From assembly GCA_002551355.1 (NCBI GenBank), contig NTHE01000001.1, positions 124,001-188,000 of the forward strand: DNA of 64,000 bases. The letters are read 5' to 3'. The notes under the pieces were generated by a model. That model was not told the DNA's origin. It worked only from the letters and a program-made list of their open reading frames with translations, and made no database searches. Every line of letters starts with the position of its first letter. The first letter of the stretch is position 1. The translations under genes were made by a program, and so were the position numbers. Source of the DNA: Streptomyces sp. man185 (GTDB taxonomy: Bacteria > Actinomycetota > Actinomycetes > Streptomycetales > Streptomycetaceae). Positions 42,946 to 52,263 of the stretch are shown piece by piece.

Positions 42946-43006
42946 CGGTCCACCCGTCCTCCCTCCCGCCGTGCCCGCTGCCCCCTGTCCGCTGTCCGCT
43001 GTCCGC

Positions 43007-43618
43007 TCAGTCGTCGACGTGGAGTTCGCGCCGGGTCGGTTCGCGCCGGGTCCACAGCGTGAGGTCGCTGCTCGTGGCGACTGCGAGGGTCTGGCCGGAG
43101 GGGGAGAACCCGGCTGCGCGGAGTTCCGAGTACGTGGAGTGGAAGATGTGCCACCACGTCCCCCCGGCCACCGGTCCCGTGTGCGCCCCGCCGCCGGCGG
43201 AGAGGATCACACGGTCGTGGGGCCACTCGGGGCTGACGACGTCCAGGACCCAGCCCTCCGACGTGGTTCTGTGCAGGCCACCGCCGTACAGCCCGGCCGT
43301 CCGCACCGGGACGCCCGCGATCGGGCCGAGCCCCGGGCAGGTCAGGTCCGGGTCGTCGTCGGGGGTGCTCGTCCCGGGGTCGGGATCCCGGTCGCGGGCG
43401 ATCTTCTCACCGGTGACCGCGTCGAACAGTCCGTGGCCGTCGCCGGAGACAACCATGACGAGGTCGTGGCCGCTGTCGGGATGGACGGCGAAGCCGATAC
43501 CGAGGAGGCCTCCGATGGGCGTCCTGCGGTCCAGCACCGGCCGCCACGGCTCCGGGGCCGGCACGACGGGGGCGGCGATGTAGCGGTCGCGCAGCTGCTG
43601 CTGGTACTCCGTGATCAA
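43007..43618 (-). CDS. Hypothetical protein, beta-propeller-like strands
   Basis: A 203-residue protein I do not recognise. It starts ITEYQQQLRDRYIAAPV, has a central GLLGIGFAVHPDSGHDLVMV and FDAVTGEKIA, and ends AGFSPSGQTLAVATSSDLTL; the last segment resembles a WD40/YVTN blade. The TTG at 43618 is chosen because GAGGAG lies 6 bases upstream; the frame stays open far upstream, but that region is covered by opposite-strand genes. No signal peptide. Confidence 0.7.
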   Translation of the reverse strand: MITEYQQQLRDRYIAAPVVPAPEPWRPVLDRRTPIGGLLGIGFAVHPDSGHDLVMVVSGDGHGLFDAVTGEKIARDRDPDPGTSTPDDDPDLTCPGLGPIAGVPVRTAGLYGGGLHRTTSEGWVLDVVSPEWPHDRVILSAGGGAHTGPVAGGTWWHIFHSTYSELRAAGFSPSGQTLAVATSSDLTLWTRREPTRRELHVDD

Positions 43619-43828
43619 TTCTTCTCCTCGGCGCGCTGCGCGGCTGAGTTCGGAACTCAAGCGTATGTACGTCATCGATGAGCATCGCGGCAGGGGGCAT
43701 TCCCGGTCCGTCCTGGCTTCGGCCACCGCTCCGGCGATCCGCTCACCGTCCGTCCGGGGCAGGCGCCGGCCCGTCGGGAATCGAGCTCTGGATCTTGCTC
43801 CGAAGATCGTTCTGTTGGAGGCTGAAGC

Positions 43829-44695
43829 ATGCCGAATCAACCGACATTCGTCCTTGTTCACGGAGCCTTCGCGAACGCGTTCTCGTTCGCGCCGCTGCAG
43901 GCCGAACTCGCCCTGCTCGGGCACCGCTCGGCCGCGGTCGACCTTCCGGGCCACGGCTTCGAAGCGACCTTCCCCGCCGCCTACCAAGCGCCCCAGGATC
44001 TCGAAGGCCTCGCTGCGGAACCGGGGGCCATCAAGGGAGTCAAGCTCGCGGACAACGCGGCCCGTGTGATCGAGGTCCTCGAACGGGCCAAGCGGAACGG
44101 GCCCACCGTCCTCGTCTCCCACAGCCGGGGCGGCGCCACGGCCACCGCCGTCGCCAACGCCCGGCCCGACCTGATCGACCGGATCGTCTACGTCTCCGCC
44201 TGGTGCCCCGTCGCCCTCGACGTGGGCGACTACTACGCCGAGCCGGAGATGGCCGACGTCGACGCGGGCGCCCTGGCCCTCGCGCTCGTCGGGAACCCGG
44301 CCGAACTCGGGCTGCTGCGCGTCAACTTCCGTACGGCTGACCCGACGGCGCTCGCCGCGTTCAGGCAGGCGTTCGCCGCCGACCTCACCGATGACGAGTT
44401 CCGGACCTTCATCAACACTTTCCAGCCCGACGAGAACCTCGACGTCGGTACGTCCGCCGACCGGGCGCAGGCCGCGACCTGGGGCCGGATACCCAGGACC
44501 TATGTGCGCCTGGCCGCCGACACCAGCCTGCCGCCCGCCCTGCAGGACCGCATGATCCGCGAAGCCGACGCGCTCACACCCGACAACCCCTTCGACGTCC
44601 GGACACTCGAAGGCAGCCATCTGCGCTGGCTCGTCCACCCCGAGCAGGCCGCCGAGTTGCTCGCCGGCCTGCACCCGGGCCCCACCCCGCTCTGA
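43829..44695 (+). CDS. Alpha/beta hydrolase
   Basis: A 288-residue hydrolase. The oxyanion HGAFANAFSF is near residue 11, the nucleophile elbow is VSHSRGGA (Ser about 93), and the catalytic His lies in EGSHLRWLVHP near 270. No signal peptide. Substrate unknown; the cap region (about 130-220) is full length. It is followed 106 bp later by an HAD hydrolase gene. Confidence 0.9.
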   Translation: MPNQPTFVLVHGAFANAFSFAPLQAELALLGHRSAAVDLPGHGFEATFPAAYQAPQDLEGLAAEPGAIKGVKLADNAARVIEVLERAKRNGPTVLVSHSRGGATATAVANARPDLIDRIVYVSAWCPVALDVGDYYAEPEMADVDAGALALALVGNPAELGLLRVNFRTADPTALAAFRQAFAADLTDDEFRTFINTFQPDENLDVGTSADRAQAATWGRIPRTYVRLAADTSLPPALQDRMIREADALTPDNPFDVRTLEGSHLRWLVHPEQAAELLAGLHPGPTPL

Positions 44696-44801
44696 CCCTC
44701 GTACGGAGCCGGCGGAGGTGGGCCCCGCCACCTCCGCCGCCGACGGCGTGAGCCCGGCGGCCGACCACGTCGGCATCGAAGGCCACCGCAGGAGAACAGG
44801 C

Positions 44802-45485
44802 ATGACTACGCACCACACCCCCGGCAACGCCCCGGCCGCCGCTCCCCCCGGCCGCGCCTTCGACGCCGTGCTCTGCGATCTCGACAACGTCGTCCGCTTC
44901 TACGACACCGCCCCGCTCACCGCCCTGGAGCGGGCCGCCGGACTGCCCGAAGGCACCACCACGGACATCGCGTACGCGCCCGAGGTCGATCTCCCGCTGC
45001 TCCTGGGCCGGATCACCCCGGACGCCTGGGTGGCGTCCATCGTCGCGGGACTCGCAAAGCGGGTCGGGCCGGAGCAGGCCCGCGAGCTGGGCCGGGCGCT
45101 CGCGGACGCGCCGTTCCGGGCCGACGAGGAGGTGGTGGCGCTGCTCCGGCGGGCCAGGGCGCACGTCCCCCTGGTGCTCATCACCAACGCGACCCTGCAA
45201 CTGGACTCGGACCTGGCCCTGTTGGGCCTGACCGACCTGGCCGACGCGGTCGTGAGCAGCGCGGTGGAGCAGGTGGCCAAGCCGGACCCGGCCATCTACC
45301 GCATCGCGGCCGAGCGGGCGGGCGTACCGATGGAGCGGTGCCTGTTCGTGGACGACCGCCAGGAGAACGTCGACGCGGCCGCCGCCCTCGGCATGACCAC
45401 CGTCCTCTACCGCGAACCGGCGGACTTGCGAAGGGCGTTGGGGCCCTGCGCGAAACAGGACCCGCGGCCGGGCCGGGAACGCTGA
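44802..45485 (+). CDS. HAD-superfamily phosphatase
   Basis: A 227-residue HAD hydrolase. Motif I CDLDNVVRFYD: the usual DxD/T first Asp is in LCDLD, with N at the +4 region. Motif II is LITNAT, motif III the Lys in AKPDPAIY, and motif IV FVDDRQENVDAA. A helical cap lies between motifs I and II. It probably dephosphorylates a small metabolite. AGGAGAA precedes the ATG. It ends 5 bp before the next kinase-like gene, so the two are one unit. Confidence 0.9.
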   Translation: MTTHHTPGNAPAAAPPGRAFDAVLCDLDNVVRFYDTAPLTALERAAGLPEGTTTDIAYAPEVDLPLLLGRITPDAWVASIVAGLAKRVGPEQARELGRALADAPFRADEEVVALLRRARAHVPLVLITNATLQLDSDLALLGLTDLADAVVSSAVEQVAKPDPAIYRIAAERAGVPMERCLFVDDRQENVDAAAALGMTTVLYREPADLRRALGPCAKQDPRPGRER

Positions 45486-45490
45486 GCCCC

Positions 45491-46285
45491 ATGGACCGGG
45501 AACCGGAGGCCCTGGCCGGTGGACTGGCCAACGCCGGAGCCGTCCTCCGCCACGGCGACACCGTCGAACGCCCCGCTCCCCCGCACGTCGCCCCGCTGCA
45601 CGCCCACCTCAGGGCGCTGCGGGGGCAGGGGTTCGACGGCCTGCCCGTGCCCCTGGGAGTCTCCGCCTCCGGGCAGCGCGAGCGGCTCTCGTACGTCCCC
45701 GGGGAGGTCTCCGTCGCCCCGCACCCGCCCTGGACCTGGACGGACGAGGCCCTGTGCTCCGTGGGGACGCTGCTCCGGCGGATGCACGACGCGGCGGCGG
45801 CCGTTCCGTTCGACCGTGCGGCCGGCTGGCCCGCCGACCTGGCCGACCCGGAGGGGGCGGCGGCTCCCGGCGCCGTGATCTGTCACAACGATGTGTGCCT
45901 GGAGAACGTGGTGTTCCGGGGCGGTCACGCCGCCGCCCTCATCGACTTCGACCTGGCTTCGCCGGGGCGCCCGGTGTGGGACGTGGCCATGGCGGCGCGT
46001 TACTGGGTGCCGATGCGGGGCCGCGCCGGCCTGGACCCGCCGCACCGCCTGCGCGTCCTGGCCGACGGCTACGGGCTGGGGCGCGCGGACCGGACCGTGC
46101 TGCCTCGGGTGATCGAGCAGGCCACCGCGGCGTGCCGGGCGTTCGTCGAGCGGCGGGTGGAGCAGGGGGACGCGGCGTACACGGCGGCGTACGAGCAGAG
46201 CGGGCGTGCGGCGTGGGACCGGCACCAGGGCCGGCTGGCAGACCACCGCCGCGCACTTGCCGCCGCCCTCCTCGCCGGGCACTGA
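45491..46285 (+). CDS. Phosphotransferase (APH family)
   Basis: A 264-residue APH-fold protein. The catalytic loop is ICHNDVCLENVVF (HNDxxxxN) and the metal site is AALIDFDLASPG (IDFD). The N-terminal lobe is short. Substrate unknown; pairing with a HAD phosphatase 5 bp upstream suggests a shared metabolite. Confidence 0.85.
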   Translation: MDREPEALAGGLANAGAVLRHGDTVERPAPPHVAPLHAHLRALRGQGFDGLPVPLGVSASGQRERLSYVPGEVSVAPHPPWTWTDEALCSVGTLLRRMHDAAAAVPFDRAAGWPADLADPEGAAAPGAVICHNDVCLENVVFRGGHAAALIDFDLASPGRPVWDVAMAARYWVPMRGRAGLDPPHRLRVLADGYGLGRADRTVLPRVIEQATAACRAFVERRVEQGDAAYTAAYEQSGRAAWDRHQGRLADHRRALAAALLAGH

Positions 46286-46368
46286 CCGTCACCTCCACGC
46301 CGCGCATTGACCGCCGCGCACCGACCGCCCGCGCACGTCCGGCCGCCCGGGCCCCGGAGCGGGCCCCC

Positions 46369-47100
46369 TCAGCCGCGCCGCTGCGGCTCCAGGCCCGTCC
46401 GCAGTTGGACGAACGCCTGCTCGGCCGACTGCACCGCGCCCGCGTAGACCCGGTCCGCGCTCTCCCCCGCGTCGATCCGGCGCCAGTTCTCCAGGGCCAG
46501 GATGCGCAGGACGGCGATGATCTGGCCGGCCGCGAGGCGGTCGGGGACTCCGCCGCCCAGGGCGCGGGCGAGGGCCGTCTCGGAGCGGCCCTGGTAGGCG
46601 TGCAGGCGGGCGACCAGGGACGGGGTGCCGTACAGCAGGCGCAGGAAAGCCAGGACCTCGGGGATGTCGCAGAGGCCGGTCACCGGGTCGCGGCGGTCGA
46701 GGCCGGCGAGGAAGTTGCGGCGCAGGGCGTCCAGCGGGGTCTCGTCCGGGGAGCGGCCGGTGACCACTCGGGCGGCCTCGTCCTCGTGGTCGGCGAACCG
46801 GTGCAGGACCAGGTCCTCCTTGGCGGGGAAGTACCGGAACAGCGTCGGCTTGGAGATGTCCGCCGCGGCCGCCACTTCCGCCACCGACACCTTGTCGAAG
46901 CCCCGCTCCAGGAACATCGTGACGGCCGCGTCCGAGACCGCCTGGTAGGTCAGCCGCTTCTTGCGCTCCCGCAGACCGCCCCGCGCCGGCCCGCCGCCGA
47001 TACCGGCATCCGCACCCGCAGCCGCACCGGTTCCGGTTCCGGTTCCGGTTCCGGGTCGGGCACTGTCGCTGTTCCCGGCTTTCTCTCCGCTCATGACCAT
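46369..47100 (-). CDS. TetR-family regulator with Gly/Thr repeat
   Basis: A 243-residue TetR protein. The HTH (about 60-105) includes ERGFDKVSVAEVAAAADISK and PTLFRYFPAKEDLVLHRF. It is preceded by a disordered Gly/Thr/Ala stretch encoded in part by a GGTTCC hexanucleotide repeat near 47027-47053. Start choice (47100 or 47094) is uncertain. It lies 19 bp downstream of another TetR gene on the same strand and may be co-transcribed with it. Confidence 0.85.
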   Translation of the reverse strand: MVMSGEKAGNSDSARPGTGTGTGTGAAAGADAGIGGGPARGGLRERKKRLTYQAVSDAAVTMFLERGFDKVSVAEVAAAADISKPTLFRYFPAKEDLVLHRFADHEDEAARVVTGRSPDETPLDALRRNFLAGLDRRDPVTGLCDIPEVLAFLRLLYGTPSLVARLHAYQGRSETALARALGGGVPDRLAAGQIIAVLRILALENWRRIDAGESADRVYAGAVQSAEQAFVQLRTGLEPQRRG

Positions 47101-47119
47101 GAAGCGTACGCCCTTGATC

Positions 47120-47923
47120 TCAAGCGGACTTGACGCCGCCGTCCGGGGCACGGGAGCCGTCGGCCGCCTTCCGGATCAGCACCTCCACCCCGTCCAGGAG
47201 CACGCCCATGCCGAAGGTGAACTCGTATTCCGGGTCGTCCGGTTCGCTCATCACCCCGGCCTCCAGCAGCCGGGCGATCCCCGCATGCCGCTCGGGGTGG
47301 ACCAGCCGCTTGAGCGTGCGCTCGTAGGAAGCCGTCAGCTCCTCGGGGGACACACCGCGCGTGGTCGCGGCGGCGGCCAGATCGCTCATGAGGAGCGCCT
47401 CGCTGCGGACGAAGTTGGAGATCAGCAGGATGACCGAGATCTTGTCGCCCTCGTCGAGTCCGCTGCCCTCCAGCGCCTGGAGCCCCTGCTCCCACCAGGC
47501 GAGCGAGTTGGGGGTCGCGGGCGGTCCCCCTACGGGGATCCGGAGCACCCAGAGGTTGGCGCGGAACCGGTCCCGCTGCGCGGACGCCCACTCGGTGAGC
47601 GCCGCGCGCCAGCCCGCTCCGGCCTTCAGCGCGGCCAGCGGCTCCGGCGGGCCGACGGCCGTCTCCTGCATCAGGACGTACAGCTCGTCCTTGGCGGAGA
47701 CGTACCGGTACAGGGACATCGTGGACGCGCCGAGCTCCTGGGCGACCCGGCCCATCGACACCGCCGCGAGCCCGTCGGCCGCCGCGACGCCCACCGCCGC
47801 GGCGACGATCCGCTCCAGGCTCAGTCCGGGCTTCGGGCCCTTGGCCGGGCGCTCCCGCAGCCCCCAGGCCGCCTCCAGGCTGGCCGGGAGGTCACCGCCG
47901 CCCGCGCTGTTCTTGTCCGTCAC
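47120..47923 (-). CDS. TetR-family regulator of the divergent ABC exporter
   Basis: A 267-residue TetR protein. HTH GLAAVSMGRVAQELGASTMS then LYRYVSAKDELYVLMQ; the C-terminal ligand domain resembles the TetR_C (tetracycline-repressor-like) class. The GTG at 47923 is chosen for the AGGGGA upstream. It is divergent from the ABC ATPase, with a palindrome in between, the usual local repressor layout. Confidence 0.88.
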   Translation of the reverse strand: MTDKNSAGGGDLPASLEAAWGLRERPAKGPKPGLSLERIVAAAVGVAAADGLAAVSMGRVAQELGASTMSLYRYVSAKDELYVLMQETAVGPPEPLAALKAGAGWRAALTEWASAQRDRFRANLWVLRIPVGGPPATPNSLAWWEQGLQALEGSGLDEGDKISVILLISNFVRSEALLMSDLAAAATTRGVSPEELTASYERTLKRLVHPERHAGIARLLEAGVMSEPDDPEYEFTFGMGVLLDGVEVLIRKAADGSRAPDGGVKSA

Positions 47924-48000
47924 CGCATCCCCTTGCCCGGCTTCTCGTCCGCGGCGCCGGCCTGCCGCCGCCCCCGTGCGCCTTGACCCCATCCTAGAGA

Positions 48001-48017
48001 TGCGTAATGCTTACGCA
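48001..48017. promoter_or_regulatory. Likely TetR operator
   Basis: TGCGTAATGCTTACGCA is a perfect 7-3-7 palindrome in the gap between divergent tetR and ABC genes, 37 bp before the ATPase start. A second related half (ATTACGCGTAT) follows. TTACG palindromes are common TetR targets. Confidence 0.75.
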
Positions 48018-48053
48018 ATTACGCGTATGGCATACACAGAAGGGGATCCCGAG

Positions 48054-49073
48054 ATGACCGCCCCGAACCGACCGAGCGGAAATCCCACCGCCGTTGCCGC
48101 TTCCGCCGCCATCGAGGCGTACGGCCTCACCAAGTCCTACGGAAAGCCCGCCGTCCGCGTTCTCGACGGCGTCGACCTCCAGGTCGACCGCGGCACCGTC
48201 TTCTCCCTCCTCGGGCCGAACGGGGCCGGCAAGACCACCGCCGTGCGGATCCTCGCGACGCTGACCGCGGCCGACTCCGGCACCGCCCGCGTCGCGGGGT
48301 ACGACGTCGTCGCCGAGCGGAGCGCGGTACGCCGGTCGATCAGCCTCACCGGGCAGTTCGCCGCCGTCGACGAGACCCAGACCGGCGAGGAGAACCTGCG
48401 GATGATGGCCCGGCTGACCGGACTGTCCCGGGCCGCCGCCCGGCGCCGTGCGGCGGAGCTGCTGGAGCGCTTCGACCTCACCGCGGCGGCCCGCCGCCCT
48501 GTCCGGACGTACTCCGGAGGCATGCGCCGCCGCCTCGACCTGGCCGCCGGGCTCGTCGGCTCACCGGAGCCCGGGGTGTTCTTCCTGGACGAGCCGACCA
48601 CCGGCCTCGACCCACGCAGCCGTCAGGAGCTGTGGGAGGTCGTCCGCGAACTGGCCGCACGCGGGGCGACCGTCCTGCTCACCACCCAGTACCTGGAGGA
48701 GGCCGACCGCCTCGCCGACCGCATCGCCCTGCTGAACCAGGGCCGGATCGCCGCCGAGGGCACGGCGGTCGGCCTCAAGTCCCGCGTCGGCGGACACCGT
48801 CTCGACCTGGTCCTCACCAGCAGCGAGGCCTACCTCCGGCTGGCCGGCCGGGCCGTCCACCACTCCCCCGAGACCCTGACGCTCGGCCTGCCCACCGACG
48901 GCTCGGCGGCCCAGGTGCGCGCCCTGCTCGACGAGATCGACCCGGCGGGCCGCGAGGTCGAACGCTTCAGCCTGCACACTGCGACCCTCGACGACGTCTT
49001 CCTGAGCCTCACCTCGAACGCGCCCACGCCCCAGAACCCGACCCCGACCCCGGAGGCGTCCGCCCATGTCTGA
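48054..49073 (+). CDS. ABC exporter ATPase, DrrA family
   Basis: A 339-residue ATPase: Walker A GPNGAGKTT, signature YSGGM, Walker B VFFLDEPTTGLD. The DrrA-type C-terminal domain ends TLDDVFLSLTSNAP plus a short Pro/Thr tail. AGGGGA lies before the ATG at 48054. It closely resembles the ATPase at 2.1-3.1 kb and is probably a diverged paralogue. Drug or metabolite export is inferred. Confidence 0.93.
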   Translation: MTAPNRPSGNPTAVAASAAIEAYGLTKSYGKPAVRVLDGVDLQVDRGTVFSLLGPNGAGKTTAVRILATLTAADSGTARVAGYDVVAERSAVRRSISLTGQFAAVDETQTGEENLRMMARLTGLSRAAARRRAAELLERFDLTAAARRPVRTYSGGMRRRLDLAAGLVGSPEPGVFFLDEPTTGLDPRSRQELWEVVRELAARGATVLLTTQYLEEADRLADRIALLNQGRIAAEGTAVGLKSRVGGHRLDLVLTSSEAYLRLAGRAVHHSPETLTLGLPTDGSAAQVRALLDEIDPAGREVERFSLHTATLDDVFLSLTSNAPTPQNPTPTPEASAHV

Positions 49074-49902
49074 CACCGCCGTCCAGCGAAGAGCCCCGGC
49101 CCGGCAGCCCGACGGGGGCGCGGAGGACCCCGGGAGCAGGCCCGGTCCGCTCACCCACACCGTCGTCATGGCGGCGCGTGCCCTGCGCGTCAGCAGCCGC
49201 AACACCGACGCGCTGATCACGTCCCTGGCCCTGCCGATCATGCTGATGCTGATCTTCGTCTACTTCTTCGGCGGCGCGATCGACACCGGGCCGGACCACG
49301 ACTCCTACGTCATGTACGTCGTCCCGGGCGTCCTGCTCCTGTCCGCCGGGTTCGGCGCGGCGACCACCGCCACCGCTGTCAGCGAGGACATGAAGGGCGG
49401 CATCATCGACCGCTTCCGCTCCCTGGACGTGGGCGGTACGCCGGTGCTCGCCGGACACGTGGCGGCCAGCACCGTCCGCAACCTCTGCGCCACCGCCCTG
49501 GTCTTCGGTGTCGCGCTGCTGATCGGCTTCCGCCCCGCCGCCTCGTTGAGCGGCTGGCTCCTGGTGGCCGCCGTGCTGGTCGCCTACATCGTGGCCCTGT
49601 CCTGGATCTCGGCGGCGATCGGACTGCTCGCCCGGACCCCGGAGGCGGCGAGCGGCTTCACGTTCTTCATGTCGTTCCTGCCCTACCCGAGCAGCGCGTT
49701 CGTCCCGACCGACAAGATGCCGGACTGGCTGCACGGCTTCGCCGACAACCAGCCGATCACCCCGGCCATCGAGTCACTGCGCGGGCTGCTGCTCGGCCAG
49801 GATGTGGGCAACACGCCCTGGATCGCGCTCGCCTGGGCGGCGGGGACGCTCGCCGTGGCGATCAGCGCCTCCGGGACGCTGTTCCGGATCCGGACGCGCT
49901 GA
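49066..49902 (+). CDS. ABC-2 permease of a DrrAB-like exporter
   Basis: A 278-residue permease overlapping the ATPase stop by 8 bp. Hydrophobic segments include LALPIMLMLIFVYFFGG, then six helices in all. PSSAFVPTDKMPDWLHGFAD and PITPAIESLRGLLLG match the permease at 1.3-2.1 kb. It forms the channel for the preceding ATPase under control of the divergent TetR. Confidence 0.92.
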   Translation: MSDTAVQRRAPARQPDGGAEDPGSRPGPLTHTVVMAARALRVSSRNTDALITSLALPIMLMLIFVYFFGGAIDTGPDHDSYVMYVVPGVLLLSAGFGAATTATAVSEDMKGGIIDRFRSLDVGGTPVLAGHVAASTVRNLCATALVFGVALLIGFRPAASLSGWLLVAAVLVAYIVALSWISAAIGLLARTPEAASGFTFFMSFLPYPSSAFVPTDKMPDWLHGFADNQPITPAIESLRGLLLGQDVGNTPWIALAWAAGTLAVAISASGTLFRIRTR

Positions 49903-49951
49903 CCGCCCGGGGCGGCCGGCGCTCCCGTGCTCCGGCGCTCCCCCCAACCGC

Positions 49952-51202
49952 TCAGAACACGTCCGGGCACCAAGGCCGCCGGCCCGTACGGAACACCGCG
50001 TCCGCCGTCGTCGCCGCACCCGGCCGCAGCTCCTCCACCCGGCCCAGGTCCACCAGCCGCCGCACGGACTCGTCGCCCAGATACAGGGTGGCCAACTCCG
50101 CGACCCCCAAGGACAGATCGGCACTCCGGGTGGTCGGGGTGCAGCGCGCGCCGGAGTCCGAGACGTCCAGCAGGAAGCGGCCCCCGGCCAGCCCCGCGTC
50201 GTCCCGGACGTCGAGGACCAGCGACGCTCCGACGGCGTACGTACGGGCCTCCAGGGCGCGCGGCACGTCCAGCATCCGCAGCCACAGCCAGTCCGTGTCG
50301 GTGACGATCCGGGCCCCGCGCGGGTCGGGGAGCAGCAGCGGAAGCAGGTCGTCGGGAGCGCGGTAGCCGGAGCGGACGGTGGCGATCCAGTCGACCGAGC
50401 AGAGGTAGTGCCACAGGGCCCGCTCCGCCGCCGGGTTCAGCGCGATCAAGTCCCGTACGGAGGCGGTGTTCTGCGGCTGATTGCCGTCGCCCCACTTGTC
50501 GTCCGCGTCGTACACCAGCAGGCCGTCGGCCGTACCGTCGGCGGCGCGGTGCACCACATAGAAGGGCTCGGTCCACTTGTCGTGCTCCGGGCGCGGCCCG
50601 GCCCCCGTGCGCTGCCGCCACCAGCGTTCGTCACGGGTGACGATGCCGGGCTGCCGGGCCGCGAGCGCTCCATGCACCTCGGGGCCGATCTTGCGGACGT
50701 CGGCGCCGTCCACCATCTCGATCCGCCCGCCGCCCGCCGGCTGCCCGGAGCGGCGCGGGTCGAGGCCGGCCCGGTGCACGGAGACCTCCCACTCGGCGGC
50801 CCGGGCGGCGGGGCCGAAGCCGTACCGCCCGTAGATCGGGTACTCCGCGGCGATCAGCGAGGCTACCGGCTCACCCCGCTCCTTGGCCGCCGCCAGGTCC
50901 GTCGCCATCATCCGGCTGAGCAGTCCGCGGCGGCGGTGCGTGGGCGCCACCGTCACCCCGCTGACCGCGTCGGCGGTCACGGCGGCCCCGCCGACCACGG
51001 TCAGCTCCTGGGGGAACGAGCGGAACGTCGCCACGCAGCGCCCTGCCTCGAAAGCGCCTTGGACACGGGAGAGATCGGTGTCGGCGAGCCGGTCCGCGAC
51101 ATCGTCCTCACCCGGCCTGCCGGGCGTCAGGAAACCGTTCTGCACCGCCCTCAGCCAGTCGGGGTAGTCGGACGCGGTGACGGTGCGGACATCAAGGCTC
51201 AT
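49952..51202 (-). CDS. Eis-like GNAT acetyltransferase
   Basis: A 416-residue protein with the Eis layout: an N-terminal GNAT domain with acetyl-CoA loop [19 protein letters not shown], a second GNAT-like domain and a C-terminal sterol-carrier-like domain ending with the catalytic carboxylate region (WCPDVF at the C-terminus). Eis enzymes acetylate many amines including aminoglycosides; here the natural substrate is unknown. It lies 24 bp downstream of the asparaginase gene on the same strand. Confidence 0.9.
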   Translation of the reverse strand: MSLDVRTVTASDYPDWLRAVQNGFLTPGRPGEDDVADRLADTDLSRVQGAFEAGRCVATFRSFPQELTVVGGAAVTADAVSGVTVAPTHRRRGLLSRMMATDLAAAKERGEPVASLIAAEYPIYGRYGFGPAARAAEWEVSVHRAGLDPRRSGQPAGGGRIEMVDGADVRKIGPEVHGALAARQPGIVTRDERWWRQRTGAGPRPEHDKWTEPFYVVHRAADGTADGLLVYDADDKWGDGNQPQNTASVRDLIALNPAAERALWHYLCSVDWIATVRSGYRAPDDLLPLLLPDPRGARIVTDTDWLWLRMLDVPRALEARTYAVGASLVLDVRDDAGLAGGRFLLDVSDSGARCTPTTRSADLSLGVAELATLYLGDESVRRLVDLGRVEELRPGAATTADAVFRTGRRPWCPDVF

Positions 51203-51226
51203 TCCTCCACGCTAGGCAGGCACGGC

Positions 51227-52213
51227 TCAGAATGTCGCGCGAATTTCCCCGACCTCCGCCGCCCCGCCGAGCAGCGGCGATCGCCCGATCCTGGCGACCA
51301 CCGGGGCGTCCACGCCCAGCAGTTCCAGGGCTCGGGCGAGGACCGGGCCGAGCGCCCGGACGGACCCGTCGTCGATCTTGAAGGCGAGGGCCCGGCCGTC
51401 GGCCAGGGCGACGGCCTGGACCGCCTCGGCGCCCATCTTGGAGAGCGTCCCGGGCACCTCGCGCATCAGCCAGGTGTCCGGACGCCGGGTGCCCGCGACG
51501 TACTCCGGGTGGGCGCGCATCGCGTCCGCCACCCGGCGCTCGGCGCTCCCGGGCTCCGCCAGCACGAAGGACCGGAAGGCGCGGGCCAGGCCGGTCAGCC
51601 CGATCGCCATCAGCGGGGCCCCGCAGCCGTCCGTGCCGACCGAGGCGACGGGCTCGCCCGCCGCCTCGGCGACGACCCGGCCGACGAGCTGCTGGAGCGG
51701 GTGGTCCGGGGCGAGGTAGGTGGCGGTGTCCCAGCCGTTGCGGACGCAGACGGCGAGCATCGCAGCGTGCTTGCCGGAGCAGTTCATCGTGATCCGCTCG
51801 CGTACGTTCCCACTCGCGAGGTACGTCTCCGCCTCGACCGGGTCCAGCGGCAGGTCGGGTGGGGTCTGGAGGTCGGCGGTGCTCAGCCCGTGCTCGGCGA
51901 GCATCTTGCGCGCGAGGTCGAGGTGGAAGGGCTCCCCGGAGTGGCTCGCGGCGGCCAGCGCCAGCCGTTCGCCCGACAGGTCGAGTCCGGCCCGCAGGAT
52001 CGCGGCGGCCTGCATCGGCTTGTTGGAGGACCGGGGGAAGACCGGCGCCGCCGGGTCCCCGATCGCCCGCTCCACGCTGCCGTCGGCGGCCAGCAGGACC
52101 AGCGCCCCCCGGTGGTGCCCCTCCGTGAACCCGGAGCGCACCACCTCCGCCAGGACGGGCGGGGCGGGTGCCGGGGCGGAGGATATGACGGACGGGGCGT
52201 CGGGCGACGTCAT
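51227..52213 (-). CDS. L-asparaginase II-like protein (AnsA/COG4448 type)
   Basis: A 328-residue asparaginase of the type described in Rhizobium and Streptomyces, distinct from the E. coli fold. RSGFTEGHHRGALVLLAADG at the N-terminus, FPRSSNKPMQA, ASHSGEPFH, ITMNCSGKHAAMLA and SVGTDGCGAPLMAI are conserved blocks with the Ser/Lys residues thought to be catalytic. It hydrolyses asparagine to aspartate and ammonia. It is cytoplasmic by sequence and shares a strand with the Eis gene. Confidence 0.92.
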   Translation of the reverse strand: MTSPDAPSVISSAPAPAPPVLAEVVRSGFTEGHHRGALVLLAADGSVERAIGDPAAPVFPRSSNKPMQAAAILRAGLDLSGERLALAAASHSGEPFHLDLARKMLAEHGLSTADLQTPPDLPLDPVEAETYLASGNVRERITMNCSGKHAAMLAVCVRNGWDTATYLAPDHPLQQLVGRVVAEAAGEPVASVGTDGCGAPLMAIGLTGLARAFRSFVLAEPGSAERRVADAMRAHPEYVAGTRRPDTWLMREVPGTLSKMGAEAVQAVALADGRALAFKIDDGSVRALGPVLARALELLGVDAPVVARIGRSPLLGGAAEVGEIRATF

Positions 52214-52263
52214 GGCGGCCTTCCGGGGACGGGGGTGCGGGACCCGCGCCCGGAAGGGTCGCT

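Noticed and set aside
43619..44887. Upstream extension of the 43007-43618 gene to 626 codons
   Set aside because: It would cover the well-supported hydrolase and HAD genes on the other strand and has no ribosome site; the TTG at 43618 has a good one.
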